Shown here: positions 34,001 to 44,399 of the stretch, piece after piece | Layout: each line of letters begins with the position of its first letter | Position numbering within the stretch: the first letter of the stretch is position 1 | NCBI GenBank assembly: GCA_963966185.1 | Contig: CAWZYM010000196.1 | Location: 120,001 to 184,000, forward strand | Reading direction: 5' to 3' | Source: Rhabditoides inermis | Lineage: Eukaryota; Nematoda; Chromadorea; Rhabditida; Rhabditidae | Length of the DNA stretch: 64,000 nt | Made by a program: the position numbers and the translations under genes | The notes under the pieces: model-generated | Seen by the model: the letters and a program-made list of their open reading frames with translations, nothing else | Told to the model about the DNA's origin: nothing | Databases searched by the model: none

Positions 34001-34755
34001 GGCGTTCACATCAGATCGTGTTTAGCATTAACACTCCTCCCCCCGTCAATCCATAGCAATAATAGTGTTACATGTGTGCTTCTTCACAATATCACAGTTC
34101 TAGAGCATCTACCAGCTTGTGTGTTTTCGACTAGTGGATACATTCAATTGATGAGCGTGCACATCACACAATTTATTTCGCGCCGAAGTGTATCGAGAAA
34201 CACTTCCTCTACACACGGGCAATGACATCACTTCACACACATACATGCCACTTGCTCTACAGCTGGACGATACATTCAGGGGATGCCGACTCACCTCGTC
34301 CATCTGCATGGGCGTGGCGGCAGCTGGCGCTCCGCGCGGCAGCTCCGCCGAGTCGTCGTCGTCGTCCGTGTTCGAGTCCTCTTGTTCCTCCTCGAACGTC
34401 TTCTTTGCCTTGCTGAATCCCAAGAACTGCATCGCCTTGGCCAGAATGCCTCCCTTCTTCTTCTTCTCCGCCTTCTTCACCCTCTTGCTGATGATCTTGA
34501 CGCTCTGAACATTGATTGTGATAAATCATAATTCATAGTGCGATGCCAATACGATGTCATTACGATGCCATCATGTTGCCATTGTGTATTTGTACTTTTG
34601 ATCCTTATAATATTGTGTATATCTGATAAACAAACAACAAATGACAGGCCTCACCTTGATCACGGTGACGCGCACAGGAGACGTCTTGGGAGGAGGGATG
34701 TCCACCTCGAGGATCGACTCATCCACATCGGCACACTGCAACGGACAAACGAGGT

Positions 34756-34805
<50 letters not shown>

Positions 34806-36833
34806 CTCAGGATTCGAGGAGAGAGAAAGAGCGTGGAGGAGGTGATCATAGTGCAAGGGCCGTTGCAGGGCGGACGCACCTGGTCCATCGTTGACTGCTG
34901 GCCTTGATACTTCCCGGGGCGAGACGACACCGGCTGCTGGCGAGTCAGCTGCAGCAAAGAAGAAGGTGAAAGGGGAAGGTAGAGGGGGGGGGGCGGGGGT
35001 ATAGACGGCCACTTCTCCGTAAACGAGTGCTGAGTGTCTAGGGCCAAGTATACGTGGTAGATAGTAACCGATAGGTGTGATATAGAAGTGTGATGTGTAT
35101 TAGCCTATAGGAGGAGTGAGGAAAGTGGGGATGCGTCACAATCAGAACGCGAATATTACAGCGGCTGCTGACAACGACCCACCTTGGTGTTGCTCTCCGT
35201 GGCGACTTGTCCGATGAGCTCAGCCGGCCGTTGCGAGACGGGCGGGCGGGTGTGGATGCCTCGCCGCGCCCTCTCTTGCGCCTCCAGTCCGAGGTGGTTT
35301 GCGGGGCGGCTCGCAAGGTGCGCGGTTGCCGTGATGGCCTGAACGAGGACGGGTGAGTGCGTCTCCCACTACCAGTAGCCGAACATGGGATTGTACAGCA
35401 TGACTCGATTGGAATCTACCCCTATCAGCTCAGCTAGGTTGTGTTGTGGGGTTGGGTGAATCAGGAGAGGAGGCAAGTACAGGTGGATACTTGATTGCTA
35501 TTCACTTGAGGGGCTTCCCCCGTACCTGTCGCTGATTCTTCTCCTGGCTCTCCTCGTTGAGCAGTCGCTCAGGTCGCACAGCCACCGGTCTGCTCGCGCT
35601 GATCTACAAGCGAACGGGTGAGTGGTGAGTCATTCATGCGTCCATCCTTCCTCCTTCCTCCTCCCACCTCATTCCATTATGTGTGGTCCAAGTGCTTTGC
35701 TATTGCTCGCCCGCTAGCAACTTGTGATCGCCACGCATCGCCCTATTCCCTTGTTAGCAACAATTCTTCGAGCGCAATGTCATAGAATAGAACAGAACAT
35801 GCATGGCTAGGCACGATGGTTGCAATCGAGGTTTCGGTAGTGCGGTAGGCGCGCATCACCCGAAACACGCTTTTCCGATCCGGGAGAGAGTCGCCTAGCA
35901 TCCTCTTCCACCCCCCTTCCCCCCCCCCCCCCTTCCCTCAAATCAGCGTACCTTGGAGCGGCTCTCAGCAGGCTGCGCCTGTGCATGTCTCTCGGGGCGA
36001 GGACCCTGCAGAGGGGCAGCACGTCGCACTCCTCGCTTGCCGGCCGGAGGAACCTCCTCCGGCAGCGTCGAGAGACTCGCCTCATGGAGGGAGTCGCCGT
36101 CTTCTGTCTCCTCCTCCATCTCCTCCGGGGAGAATCGGCGCGGGGCGTGCTCGCGCAGGAAGCGCGCTCGCGACGCCGCCAGAGCCTGCAATGCGCCCCG
36201 GATATCAACAAAATCCCCTTCTCGTTCCGTTGCCTTTCATTTTTTCTCACGATTGAGTCTGGTAGAGATTGCAATAACACTGTTTGCCGTCCGCCTCTAG
36301 CAGTTACAAACACCGTCCTAGATTTCCTGATTGTCGAAACTCGTCTAGTCGCCCTGCTATACTGCCCCCCCCCCCTCGATGTACGTTGTTGCTAGCTACC
36401 ACTGTGGTTGGAATGGTGAGACCAGCCATAGTGAATGTTTGGATTTGGAATGCGGGCGCACCTCTGACTGCTGGACACCTGGCCTCCTCAGTTGTCTGCC
36501 ACGAGACGCCTTGCCAGGACGTTCGTCAGTCTCGTTGAGCACGGTCTGCAACAAGCACCCGATCATCCTCCTCCCCCTCCCCCTTCTCTCTCCGTACAGG
36601 TACTCTCTAACAAAGTGCTAATTTGTACCCTGTTGAGGGGAGCGAATGGAGACGTGGTCGCGCTCGCGTTGCGCGCGCACTCCAGCGAGTCGGAGTCAGA
36701 GTCGTCGCTGAGGAGAGGGATGATCTCCTCCTCGTCGTCCAGCATCTGGAACAGCAACATGTCAGGTGAGCCGAGAGAGAGAGGGGGGGGAGAGGAGAGA
36801 GGAGAGGAGGGAGAGAGAGAGGAGGGAGAGAGA

Positions 36834-36881
<48 letters not shown>

Positions 36882-37638
36882 CATTGACTTGCAGACCCAC
36901 CTGGTCCATCAGGTCGTCGAGATTCGTGTAGCGCTCCTTCCTCCGACGCTGCTCCGCGATGAGGAGCTGAACACACACAAAGGTGACGACTATCTTCATT
37001 GACATGTACCCACCTCGCGCATCTCCTGGCGGCTCTCCTCCCTCTCCTCCTCCTCCTCCTCGACCCTCGGCCCCCTTCCACATTCAACACAACGACGTGC
37101 GCACGTGGCACAGCGCTGCAATATCAGTCCCTTACATTCACTCCACTTCAATATACCTTCATTCTTTTCACATGCATTGTATCGGAGCGTTTATAAGCCA
37201 GTAGCATTATTCGTGTTATCTTGTAGGGTGGTACGTTTCACTGTGTCGTGTGGGTTATTATCCGGATATCTTGTGAATTTAGACGTTTTGCAATATCTAG
37301 TGCTAGTGATACGTTTCTAGTGATATCATACGTGCCAACTTTTCTTCTCATTGCAGTACTAGATCCACAAACCCGATTACCGTGTATTCGTGTACATGCA
37401 AAAACCGCTAGCGAATATTCTAGAAAATTGTTTTTATTTATTTTTTTCCCTTTTCTCATAACATTCTCGTGCATTTACAGATGAGTGTGCGTATTGGATG
37501 AATATGAAAAAGGCGACGTACGTCCGACACCTGTGTGGCGACGTCGACCGTAGTCGGCCGCGCTCCCAGAGCGGGCCTCCTCACCGGCGGCTCCGAAGAA
37601 GCTCTCTTCGGCACCTACAACAACACCAGGTGAGAGAG

Positions 37639-37679
<41 letters not shown>

Positions 37680-37978
37680 GAGAAGGAGAAAAAGAAAGAC
37701 GACTCACCGCCTCTTGTCCCAGCCCGGTTGCCAGCCGGGTGGAACTCACTCCATTGCGAGTTGGAGACTCGGGGGGAACAATGCGGTTACCGCACCCCCG
37801 CTGAAACGAACGGGACGTTGGCATAGAGAAGAGAGAGAGAGAAAGAGTCACTCACGTTCTCCGCATCGCGTTGGGCGATTCCCTCGCGGTTTACGACGAG
37901 GAAAGGGCCCATGATCGCTCGTTGATAGTTTTCAACGTAATCGTACCCTGTAAGTATACAATCGGCACATTGAAGCAT
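28272..37978 (-). CDS. Ulp1/C48-type cysteine protease in a long charged protein, 21 exons
   Basis: Exons on the minus strand: 37978-37856, 37800-37708, 37614-37531, 37115-37014, 36966-36901, 36745-36629, 36545-36462, 36185-35952, 35603-35526, 35338-35183, 34948-34880, 34735-34655, 34504-34295, 31373-30849, 30731-30588, 30462-30316, 30162-30008, 29942-29850, 29757-29586, 29096-28633, 28533-28272. They join into about 1,152 residues with no stop. Seventeen of 20 introns are phase 0. The protease domain is at about 675-830: H745 (GHYVAVAW), D762 (ILYDS), Q798 and C804 (AQLDSESCG). The H-D spacing of 17 and Q-C spacing of 6 are those of yeast Ulp1. N-terminal: a [11 protein letters not shown] zinc-ribbon-like pair and acidic and basic low-complexity segments. 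C-terminal: a [12 protein letters not shown] stretch and an Ala/Gly/Lys tail. Known family role: cleaving SUMO or related proteins. Target unknown here. The ATG at 37978 is inferred. Intron 13 (2.9 kb) contains plus-strand exon-like blocks. Confidence 0.75.
29155..29197. repeat. CACT tetranucleotide repeat
   Basis: About ten copies of ACTC/CACT, in the intron between exons 19 and 20 of the protease gene. Confidence 0.85.
29420..29575. repeat. CT/CCCT microsatellite in an intron of the protease gene
   Basis: About 150 bp of pyrimidine-rich simple repeat on the plus strand (GA on the sense strand), between exons 19 and 20 of the protease gene. Confidence 0.85.
29962..30005. repeat. CT microsatellite at a splice donor
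   Basis: On the sense (minus) strand the donor GTGAGAGAGAG after the catalytic-Cys exon (30162-30008) runs directly into about 20 GA repeats. Confidence 0.9.
31005..31330 (-). repeat. 141-bp in-frame exon repeat
   Basis: Inside exon 14 of the protease gene a 141-bp unit (47 codons) occurs two full times plus a diverged third. The TCGGCTTGCTGGGTGCGGG landmark is at 31021, 31162 and 31303. Each unit encodes DPRTQQA, an EEQEEQEE acidic run, then EVPASRRG and a proline-rich stretch. The length is a whole number of codons, so copy changes keep the frame. Confidence 0.85.
31602..33968 (+). CDS. Candidate nested gene inside the protease gene intron
   Basis: Plus-strand blocks with AG/GT borders: 31602-31691 ([17 protein letters not shown]), 31829-31909 ([16 protein letters not shown]), 32400-32468, 32521-32631, about 33176-33238, and 33897-33968 ([15 protein letters not shown]). 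The first, second, third and fourth are multiples of three and join in phase. Later junctions are ambiguous. No domain is recognised. The blocks sit within the 2.9-kb intron 13 of the opposite-strand protease gene. They may be a nested gene or remnants of one. Confidence 0.3.
34755..34802. repeat. CT microsatellite
   Basis: About 23 CT dinucleotides in the intron between exons 11 and 12 of the protease gene. Confidence 0.9.
36836..36880. repeat. TA microsatellite beside a GA tract
   Basis: About 21 TA dinucleotides directly follow a GAGAG-rich stretch (36770-36835), in the intron between exons 5 and 6 of the protease gene. Confidence 0.9.
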
Positions 37979-38024
37979 TTGAGGGACGAGCGAGAAGGAA
38001 GCGCGACGGAAGCGCGACGAGCAG

Positions 38025-38835
38025 CGCGATCAGCTTATGCGAGAGAGCGGCGAGATAGCATGCGAATGGAGAGGGTCAGCGTGAGAGGGAGAGAGAACGA
38101 GATAGAGAGGGAATGATAGTCAGGTAGAGCAGGAGCTCCACAAATGACAGCGCGATCAGCTGATGCGAGAGAGCGGTGAGAGAGCATGCGAATGGAGAGG
38201 GTCAGCGTGAGAGGGAGAGAGAACGAGATAGAGAGGGAATGATAGTCAGGTAGAGCAGGAGCTCCCCAAATGACAGCGCGATCAGCTGATGCGAGAGAGC
38301 GGCGAGATAGCATGCGAATGGAGAGGGTCAGCGTGAGAGGGAGAGAGAACGAGATAGAGAGGGAATGATAGTCACGTAGAGCAGGAGCTCCCCAAATGAC
38401 AGCGCGATCAGCTGATGCGAGAGAGCGGCGAGATAGCATGCGAATGGAGAGGGTCAGCGTGAGAGGAAGAGAGAACGAGATAGAGAGGGAATGATAGTCA
38501 GGTAGAGCAGGAGCTCCCCAAATGACAGCGCGATCAGCTGATGCGAGAGAGCGGCGAGAGAGCATGCGAATGGAGAGGGTCAGCGTGAGAGGGAGAGAGA
38601 ACGAGATAGAGAGGGAATGATAGTCAGGTAGAGCAGGAGCTCCCCAAATGACAGCGCGATCAGCTGATGCGAGAGAGCGGCGAGAGAGCATGCGAATGGA
38701 GAGGGTCAGCGTGAGAGGGAGAGAGAACGAGATAGAGAGGGAATGATAGTCAGGTAGAGCAGGAGCTCCCCAAATGACAGCGCGATCAGCTGATGCGAGA
38801 GAGCATGCGAATGAAGAGGGTCAGGGTGAACCTGG
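38025..38835 (-). repeat. 126-bp minisatellite, about 6.5 copies
   Basis: The unit, with landmark CGCGATCAGCTGATGCG at 38151, 38277 and 38403, repeats every 126 bp, which is 42 codons. The minus strand stays open for 219 codons (MLSRRSLASADR in each unit). It lies just upstream of the protease-gene start and mirrors the 123-bp array at 55913-56460. Confidence 0.9.
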
Positions 38836-39461
38836 TTAATAGTCCAGTAGAGCACGAGCTCCCCCAAACGATGTATTGAAGAAGGGTCCGATAATTTCAC
38901 TTTGAGAGTGAAGAGCGTGTGTATGGAGAGCAGTAGAGAAGAATTACGGGGGATTTGGCAGTCTGATAGATGTGAAAGTGAACGGTGGTGCATAACGACT
39001 AGGAATTGTGTCGGAGATGATCAGCTGATCAGCTGATCAATAACGTGATAGCGTGCTGATAGCAAGAGACCACAGAGAAATTTGGCGGGAGAACAGCGAA
39101 ATCGCAAATTAGATTAGAAAAAGGTGTAAATTGACACATAGATCGAAATAAATCAGAATATTATAGTTTACACTGTTAGAGGAAAATTTTGCGCATTCAA
39201 AGATATAAAACACAATACGAATATACACAGGTGAAAAGCATAGATCCAAGGAAATAGGTGGACGCATCGCATAGCTGGATGGTGGCTGAAAAGAAAAAGA
39301 AGAGGGAGGGCTGACCAAATCGATGGATCGCTCTGTCCTCTCACACACACACGATGGTTGCCACAGGCGGCGAACCTAGAATCGACTGTAGACTGTACCC
39401 AGTATTGACAATATTGCGAGAGTGGGGCAACTGGGACGGTGAGCGGAGAGAGGGAAGCGGG

Positions 39462-39464
<3 letters not shown>

Positions 39465-39519
<55 letters not shown>

Positions 39520-39612
39520 GGGGAGGAGAGAGAGGGGGGGGAGGGAGGAGAGAGAGAGAGAGGGGGAGGGAGGAGAGAGAGAGAAAGGGGGGGGGGGGAG
39601 AGAGAGGGATAG
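39465..39612. repeat. GA-rich microsatellite
   Basis: About 150 bp of GA and GGAG repeats in the left inner arm. The mirror tract is at 55085-55250. Confidence 0.9.
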
Positions 39613-39689
39613 GAAAGAGGGAAAAGAGAGAGACGAAGATGACGATGATGCTCATTTTCAGGATAGTGGGTATTTGCAAGACATATTGC

Positions 39690-39865
39690 GAAGCTGTCTC
39701 TATATTGCTCGAATCCAGGTATCTTGATTTTGTCTTTTCGTGTCTGCCCCATCCCTCTCTGATCTTGGTTGTCTCTCCGATGTGCTGACTTGTCGAGTGC
39801 GAGTGCTCCATCTATTGTGCAGCCTTGCCTTGAAGTCTGTACACCGGTGAGATATCCCCTTCTTT
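39690..39865 (+). repeat. Three-copy segment with a conserved 24-nt microexon-like block, copy 1
   Basis: The segment contains CTTGGTTGTCTCTCCG, then TTGTGCAG, then 24 nt, then a GTGAGATATCC donor-like string. Copies lie at 42385-42535 (plus) and 54850-55005 (minus, the mirror of this one). The 24-nt block and both splice-like borders are identical in all three. Whether it is really an exon is unknown. Confidence 0.7.
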
Positions 39866-40055
39866 CTATTAATGTTTTCATTCTCTTTCATCCGGTGGGT
39901 AAATTTGTGGGCAACTAGGAGATCGCACTACGCGCCACCGCACCACAATTTAATGCACCACCCTGTAAATTACACGTAAAGGTTACGGTAAAGTACAGAA
40001 CGCCTGCGTGTATCAATCAATAATACGGATACGGGTAGCCCGTGGATAACCATCC

Positions 40056-40700
40056 ATGATTGAGTACAGACCGATAAGTCTCACATGTGCTCCTTGTAGG
40101 CTATTTGAGAGAATTATTGTGTCTGAGTTCAAAAACAACATTATTAGTGAGTATCAACATGGTTTTGTAAAGAAAAAATCAACAACCACTCAGTTGATTG
40201 AGTATCAAAGTGATCTGGTTGCGAATGCAGCTGACGGTCACTGCACTGACGCAGTGTACCTAGATATCCAGAAAGCTTTTGACACTGTGAATTACAGGTG
40301 TTTGCTCATGATTCTGGAGGGGTACGGTACTCACCCGAAGGTTCAGAGGTGGCTGTGTTCGTATCTCACTGGAAGAAGTCAGAGAGTGAAAGTGAATGGA
40401 GTGCTCTCGAGTCAGGTGGATGTGATCAGTGGTGTACCACAGGGAAGTGTGTCTTAGGCCCATACCTCTTCAATGTCTACACCAATGATGTTGAAGAGTG
40501 TATCAAAAAGAGTAAAATTCTCACGTATGCCGATGATGCGAAGATGAGTCATGGCGTCAAAGACTACATCATTGCACTGCAAACAGATCTAGACTCTGTT
40601 TATAGATGGTTTTCTGACCGACAGCTGGCAGTTGCTGTACAGAAGTGTGCAGTGCTCCTACCTATCTCCTTTCTCTATCTTTCCACGACCACGCTTTCAA
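40056..40700 (+). pseudogene. LINE reverse transcriptase fragment (non-LTR), frameshifted
   Basis: Reverse transcriptase motifs appear in order: YRPISLT, QHGFVKKKSTTT, LDIQKAFDTV (motif A, catalytic Asp), GVPQG (motif B) and LTYADD (motif C). A two-base excess after GVPQGSV puts a stop in frame, and reading resumes as LGPYLFNVY. The element is cut off before the start of the reverse transcriptase and degenerates after about 40680. The motif set resembles CR1/Jockey-type non-LTR retrotransposons. Relative to the mirror copy it lacks 15 bp near 40128. Confidence 0.9.
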
Positions 40701-40792
40701 AAGAAGAGTACAGCGAGTTTCGGCGGTGCGGGAAGTACTGGCGCCGCTTCGACAAACATTTCGCCAATGACGCCAAGTGTTCCGAGAGTGTG

Positions 40793-41693
40793 TGACGTCA
40801 TCTGAATGTGTGACGTCATCAGAATTCATATTCTCAACCTCAAACACGCCAAGTGTTGGCTGGATCTCGTCGACAGTTGTCAAGGTGTACATGGAAAATG
40901 TGCGAAATCTTCGTGGGTAGTCGTACTCGTCATCAGGGTCTCTTACATACATCTCATTCAATAATACGTCGTTCCACACAATCTAACATCATACAGTCAT
41001 CATTTCGGGGTGGCTCTTTTCATGTCCTATACGTGCGGCGTCTCGTTTCTCTCACAGCTGCGCGACTCGTGCCTGACTACCACAATGAAGATGACGATAA
41101 CATCCGCTGACGTCACACAATTGAGAAAAGATTGATAATGGTATGGCACAAAATGGCCAATAGGAATGCCATTCACTGATCATTTGCAAACGGCCACGCT
41201 GACCTCACTCTTGTAAAAAGTTGTAAGAAGGGCTTTGCAACGCGCAATTTCAATGTTGAATTTCCAGTTGGAGAATCACAGTTTTTCAGTGTATGACAGT
41301 GATAAGTTTCAGTCTGAGTTTTTTTTTTCATTTAAAAAAAATCAAAAAATTTGATTTTGAACAACGTGTTTCGTTGTGTCGTTGTGAGAAATTCGTGTCT
41401 CGGATTGTATTTACATTTTTTTTTTCAATTAGCAATTTTATTCTTTTTCTTTCTTTCCGTTTGTTGTCGTTTTGTATTGTTGTTATCAAAACTTTGTTTA
41501 AAAATTATATCAATATATGCTGTGATCAGATGCTTGAGTGGGAACACACCTGCGGTCGGTCGGTCAATGGATGACGTTGATAAAGGTTTGTTTGTTTCTT
41601 CTTCTTTGTATTAACTACATACTCCTCGCAATCGTGGTTTTGTTTGGCAACCTGGAAAGTTCACCACTTCAGCACATGACGTCATGTGCTGAA
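40793..41693. promoter_or_regulatory. Cluster of TGACGTCA palindromes
   Basis: Perfect TGACGTCA octamers, the CRE-type site bound by CREB/ATF bZIP factors, occur at 40793, 40811, 41108 and 41678. The last is the centre of a 26-bp perfect palindrome (41668-41693). The stretch contains no recognised gene. Chance would give far fewer octamers in 0.9 kb, but the function is inferred only from the motif. Confidence 0.4.
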
Positions 41694-41733
41694 CTTTTAG
41701 TTCACCACATAACTTCCACCTTCTTTCCTTGAG

Positions 41734-42130
41734 GTGTTCCGGAACGGTGCGTACCGCTTGCCCTGCCTCTGCCCCCTGCCTGCGTGCCTTCCCTTGCTGC
41801 CAACCTCGGCATTCGACTTGTCGAACGGTCAGCGTGCAGCGTCGCGCCTTTCAAACAGGTCAGTTGATGACTATTGCCGCAACGTGGTACAATTATTACT
41901 ATTCGATGATCAACATAACTCCGCTATGAGTAATACTACTCATTACGATTTTTTGTTGTATAGTTGTATTGTTTGTATGTGATGTTTCTTGCAGATGGTG
42001 GGCTTGTGGGTGTCTGCGTGGAGGTGCAGGACGAGGACGACGCTGGGGAGCCGTTCAGCACGGAGCACGGATCTCGTCTCGCACTCGCATGCAGGATGCT
42101 GGCTAGCCGAGAGCACGTCCAACGCATACG
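41734..42130 (+). CDS. Candidate two-exon segment, unidentified
   Basis: Blocks 41734-41858 and 41996-42130 have splice-like borders and join in phase. The first is Cys-rich. The second is acidic at first (VEVQDEDDAGEPFS) and reads to HVQRIR before a GTGGGT donor. No start, stop or domain is visible. Weak evidence. Confidence 0.25.
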
Positions 42131-42384
42131 GTGGGTATTGAACTGACTGGTTGTGAGTACATAAGCAAGCTTGTTGTTGCAGTATCGTTGTATACGAAAT
42201 TTAGGTGGAAAAGACAGTGTTATTATAAGTACATGTTCAATCCCGTGAAACATATATACTTTCTTTTAAGAAGAATCAATTAGGTCTCACTAGTTGTATT
42301 GTCGCTTTTCTGTCGCTTTTCAGGAAATTATGGGTGAAGCTGTGTATTGCTGCATATTACCAGAATCCCCAGAATCCCAGGTAT

Positions 42385-42535
42385 CATGTTTTTTTTTCTC
42401 TCTTTCCGTGTCTGCTCCATCCCTCACTGATCTTGGTTGTCTCTCCGGTGTGCTGACTTGTCGAGTGCGAGTGCTCCATCTATTGTGCAGCCTTGCCTTG
42501 AAGTCTGTACACCGGTGAGATATCCCCTTCTTTCT
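42385..42535 (+). repeat. Three-copy segment, copy 2
   Basis: About 150 bp nearly identical to 39710-39865. It includes the 24-nt block between TTGTGCAG and GTGAGATATCC and lies outside the inverted arms. This copy must have arisen by a separate duplication. Confidence 0.85.
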
Positions 42536-42667
42536 CGTTCGATTACAATTGTTTCCATAACAGATATATATATACCAATGATTTTATTCAAACAAGAGTG
42601 GAGGGATCAATGACAGTTGTGAATCAGAACGGATTCAGTGAGTGGTGAGTTTGTTTCACATATAGGT

Positions 42668-42683
42668 GGCCCTAAAGAGGGCC
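42668..42683 (-). terminator. Histone 3' hairpin (H2A relic)
   Basis: On the minus strand GGCCCT-CTTT-AGGGCC forms a perfect 6-bp stem and 4-base loop about 30 nt past the H2A C-terminal codons, followed by ACC. The C at the first loop position is the form known for nematode histone mRNAs; vertebrates use U. Confidence 0.85.
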
Positions 42684-42711
42684 TTTGGGTTGGAGTGTAG
42701 CGAGCAATCGC

Positions 42712-42985
42712 ATACTCCTTGTCACCGCCGTCTTCTTGGACATAAACAAGGTCTGGATGTTGCACTCCTCCGATGGTGACTCCGAAGAGCAGCTTGTTCA
42801 GTTCTTCGATGTTGCCCACAGAGCTGGAGATGGCGGGGGTGGTTTCCGGTCTTGTTGTTGTCTTGTTGTAGGCGGCGTTTCCGGCAAGCTCGAGAACCTC
42901 GGCGGCCAGTTACTCACGACGGCGAGACACACGAGCACACGCGGAGCATCGGTGGACGTGCCGTGTCCTTCAAAGGGTGCAGAGT
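42712..42985 (-). pseudogene. Histone H2A pseudogene (C-terminal half)
   Basis: Minus-strand DNA encodes recognisable H2A pieces: LAAEVLELAGNAA (in a shifted frame), EELNKLLFGVTI, and the terminal GGDKE. The segment between them, equivalent to the exposed RIIPRHLQLA region, is scrambled by indels. The GVLPNIQAV region is also altered, and the normal stop after GGDKE reads TAT, so translation would run on. The histone fold N-terminal half is missing. The 3' hairpin is intact. Confidence 0.85.
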
Positions 42986-43194
42986 AACAGGACACAGGGC
43001 ACATGTGTTTTATCGATCGTATGGAATCCAACTAGTGGGACCTTATTGATTCTTGAGCGATATGCAAGGAAGACTGACGCACAGAACAGCGGCAAAAACA
43101 AAAAGTTCTTTCACACAATAGAATACGATTTATTGAATGAGATATCAAAGAAAATTAAATCCGAAGATTCAGAAAGTTTGTTTCACAAATAGGT

Positions 43195-43210
43195 AGCCCT
43201 AAAGAGGTCT
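43195..43210 (-). terminator. Histone 3' hairpin of the H4 gene
   Basis: On the minus strand AGACCT-CTTT-AGGGCT lies 38-53 nt past the H4 stop. One A-G mismatch interrupts the stem; the loop and the trailing ACC match the neighbouring hairpins. Expected to direct non-polyadenylated histone mRNA ends. Confidence 0.75.
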
Positions 43211-43247
43211 GTTGGGTTGGTTGGTGTTCTCATTGAGATTTGACGAC

Positions 43248-43571
<324 letters not shown>

Positions 43572-43603
43572 TCAAAAATGAGATGCTGACTGCAGCCGCT
43601 ATG

Positions 43604-43610
43604 CTATATG
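43604..43610 (-). promoter_or_regulatory. TATA-like box of H4
   Basis: CATATAG on the minus strand, about 45 nt upstream of the H4 ATG. The position suits a short histone leader. A weak match to the TATA consensus. Confidence 0.4.
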
Positions 43611-44169
43611 CGAGCGGGGCTACTTCCCGACCGACGAGGGACCCCAGAATCGCGCGCCAAACTTCCGCTAAACTTTCTTTCTCCCTTCTCTTGCTGTTGT
43701 TGGGTTGGGTGGGGCAGGAGAGGCGAGGCGAGTGGCTGCCCGGGAAAGGGACAGACTGGATTCCAGTCGACTCGCCTCCTCCCACCCACCGCTCCACATC
43801 CGGACCATCCACACTCGACTGGCGGGGGCGAGACTGGCGATCGAAAGGAGGCGCGTGGTATAACAATAGACAAGATCCGGGAGGGATGATGGAGGGCAGA
43901 CTGGACGAATGGTCCCTACTCTCCTGATCGTCCCTCTCCACAACACGGCCGAAACGGATCTAGAAGAGAGATTAGAGAGATAATGAGAGATATAGAGATA
44001 GGGGTGAGAGAGATTATCTCTCCTTTTGTAATCCGAATGGCGCAATGAAGTGAGAGCTCTCGAAATTCGTGTACTTATGACGGGCGTATTTCACGTATAG
44101 GCGAACATATCTACACACAATCACGGCAACGAGCGGACGCAGATCGGCAAAATTAGAGAGAACTTATTG

Positions 44170-44374
44170 GTATAGCTTACATGAAAAATCATGAGTACAC
44201 AACATTCAGTGATACTCATGTCGGTGTCGGCCTTGCGGCAGCAGACGAAGGCGAAACAGCGGCCAACTCCTTTGATAGCGGTGAGGGCGTCCGCGATCTT
44301 CACGTTACCGTTGATGTTGGTGTTCATCACACGATGAAAGTGCTGGAAGTCAGCGGGAGCAATCAGCGACACAT
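44170..44374 (-). pseudogene. Ribosomal protein S18 (RPS18) 5' fragment, broken start
   Basis: Minus-strand reading gives [14 protein letters not shown], then [10 protein letters not shown] and FAFV, RKAD. This is the N-terminal part of RPS18/uS13 and resembles the Caenorhabditis protein. Two bases (TG) are duplicated at the start, so the ATG is out of frame with the rest. Normally fixed residues are changed (GVGRR reads GVGRC). Nothing corresponding to the remaining two thirds follows. A processed or fragmentary pseudogene. Confidence 0.8.
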
Positions 44375-44399
44375 TTGTCGCTGGTATTTACCTCAAACT

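Larger units (their letters stand above)
38836..40556. repeat. Inner inverted repeat, left arm
   Basis: This arm matches 54141-55905 in reverse complement. The match takes in the TGATCAGCTGATCAGCTGATCA palindrome (about 39017), an AT-rich stretch, a GA microsatellite (39465-39612), a LINE lead-in and part of a LINE reverse transcriptase. Identity in the LINE part is about 98 percent by eye (roughly ten differences in about 530 bp plus a 15-bp indel). The match stops abruptly at 40556. Confidence 0.95.
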
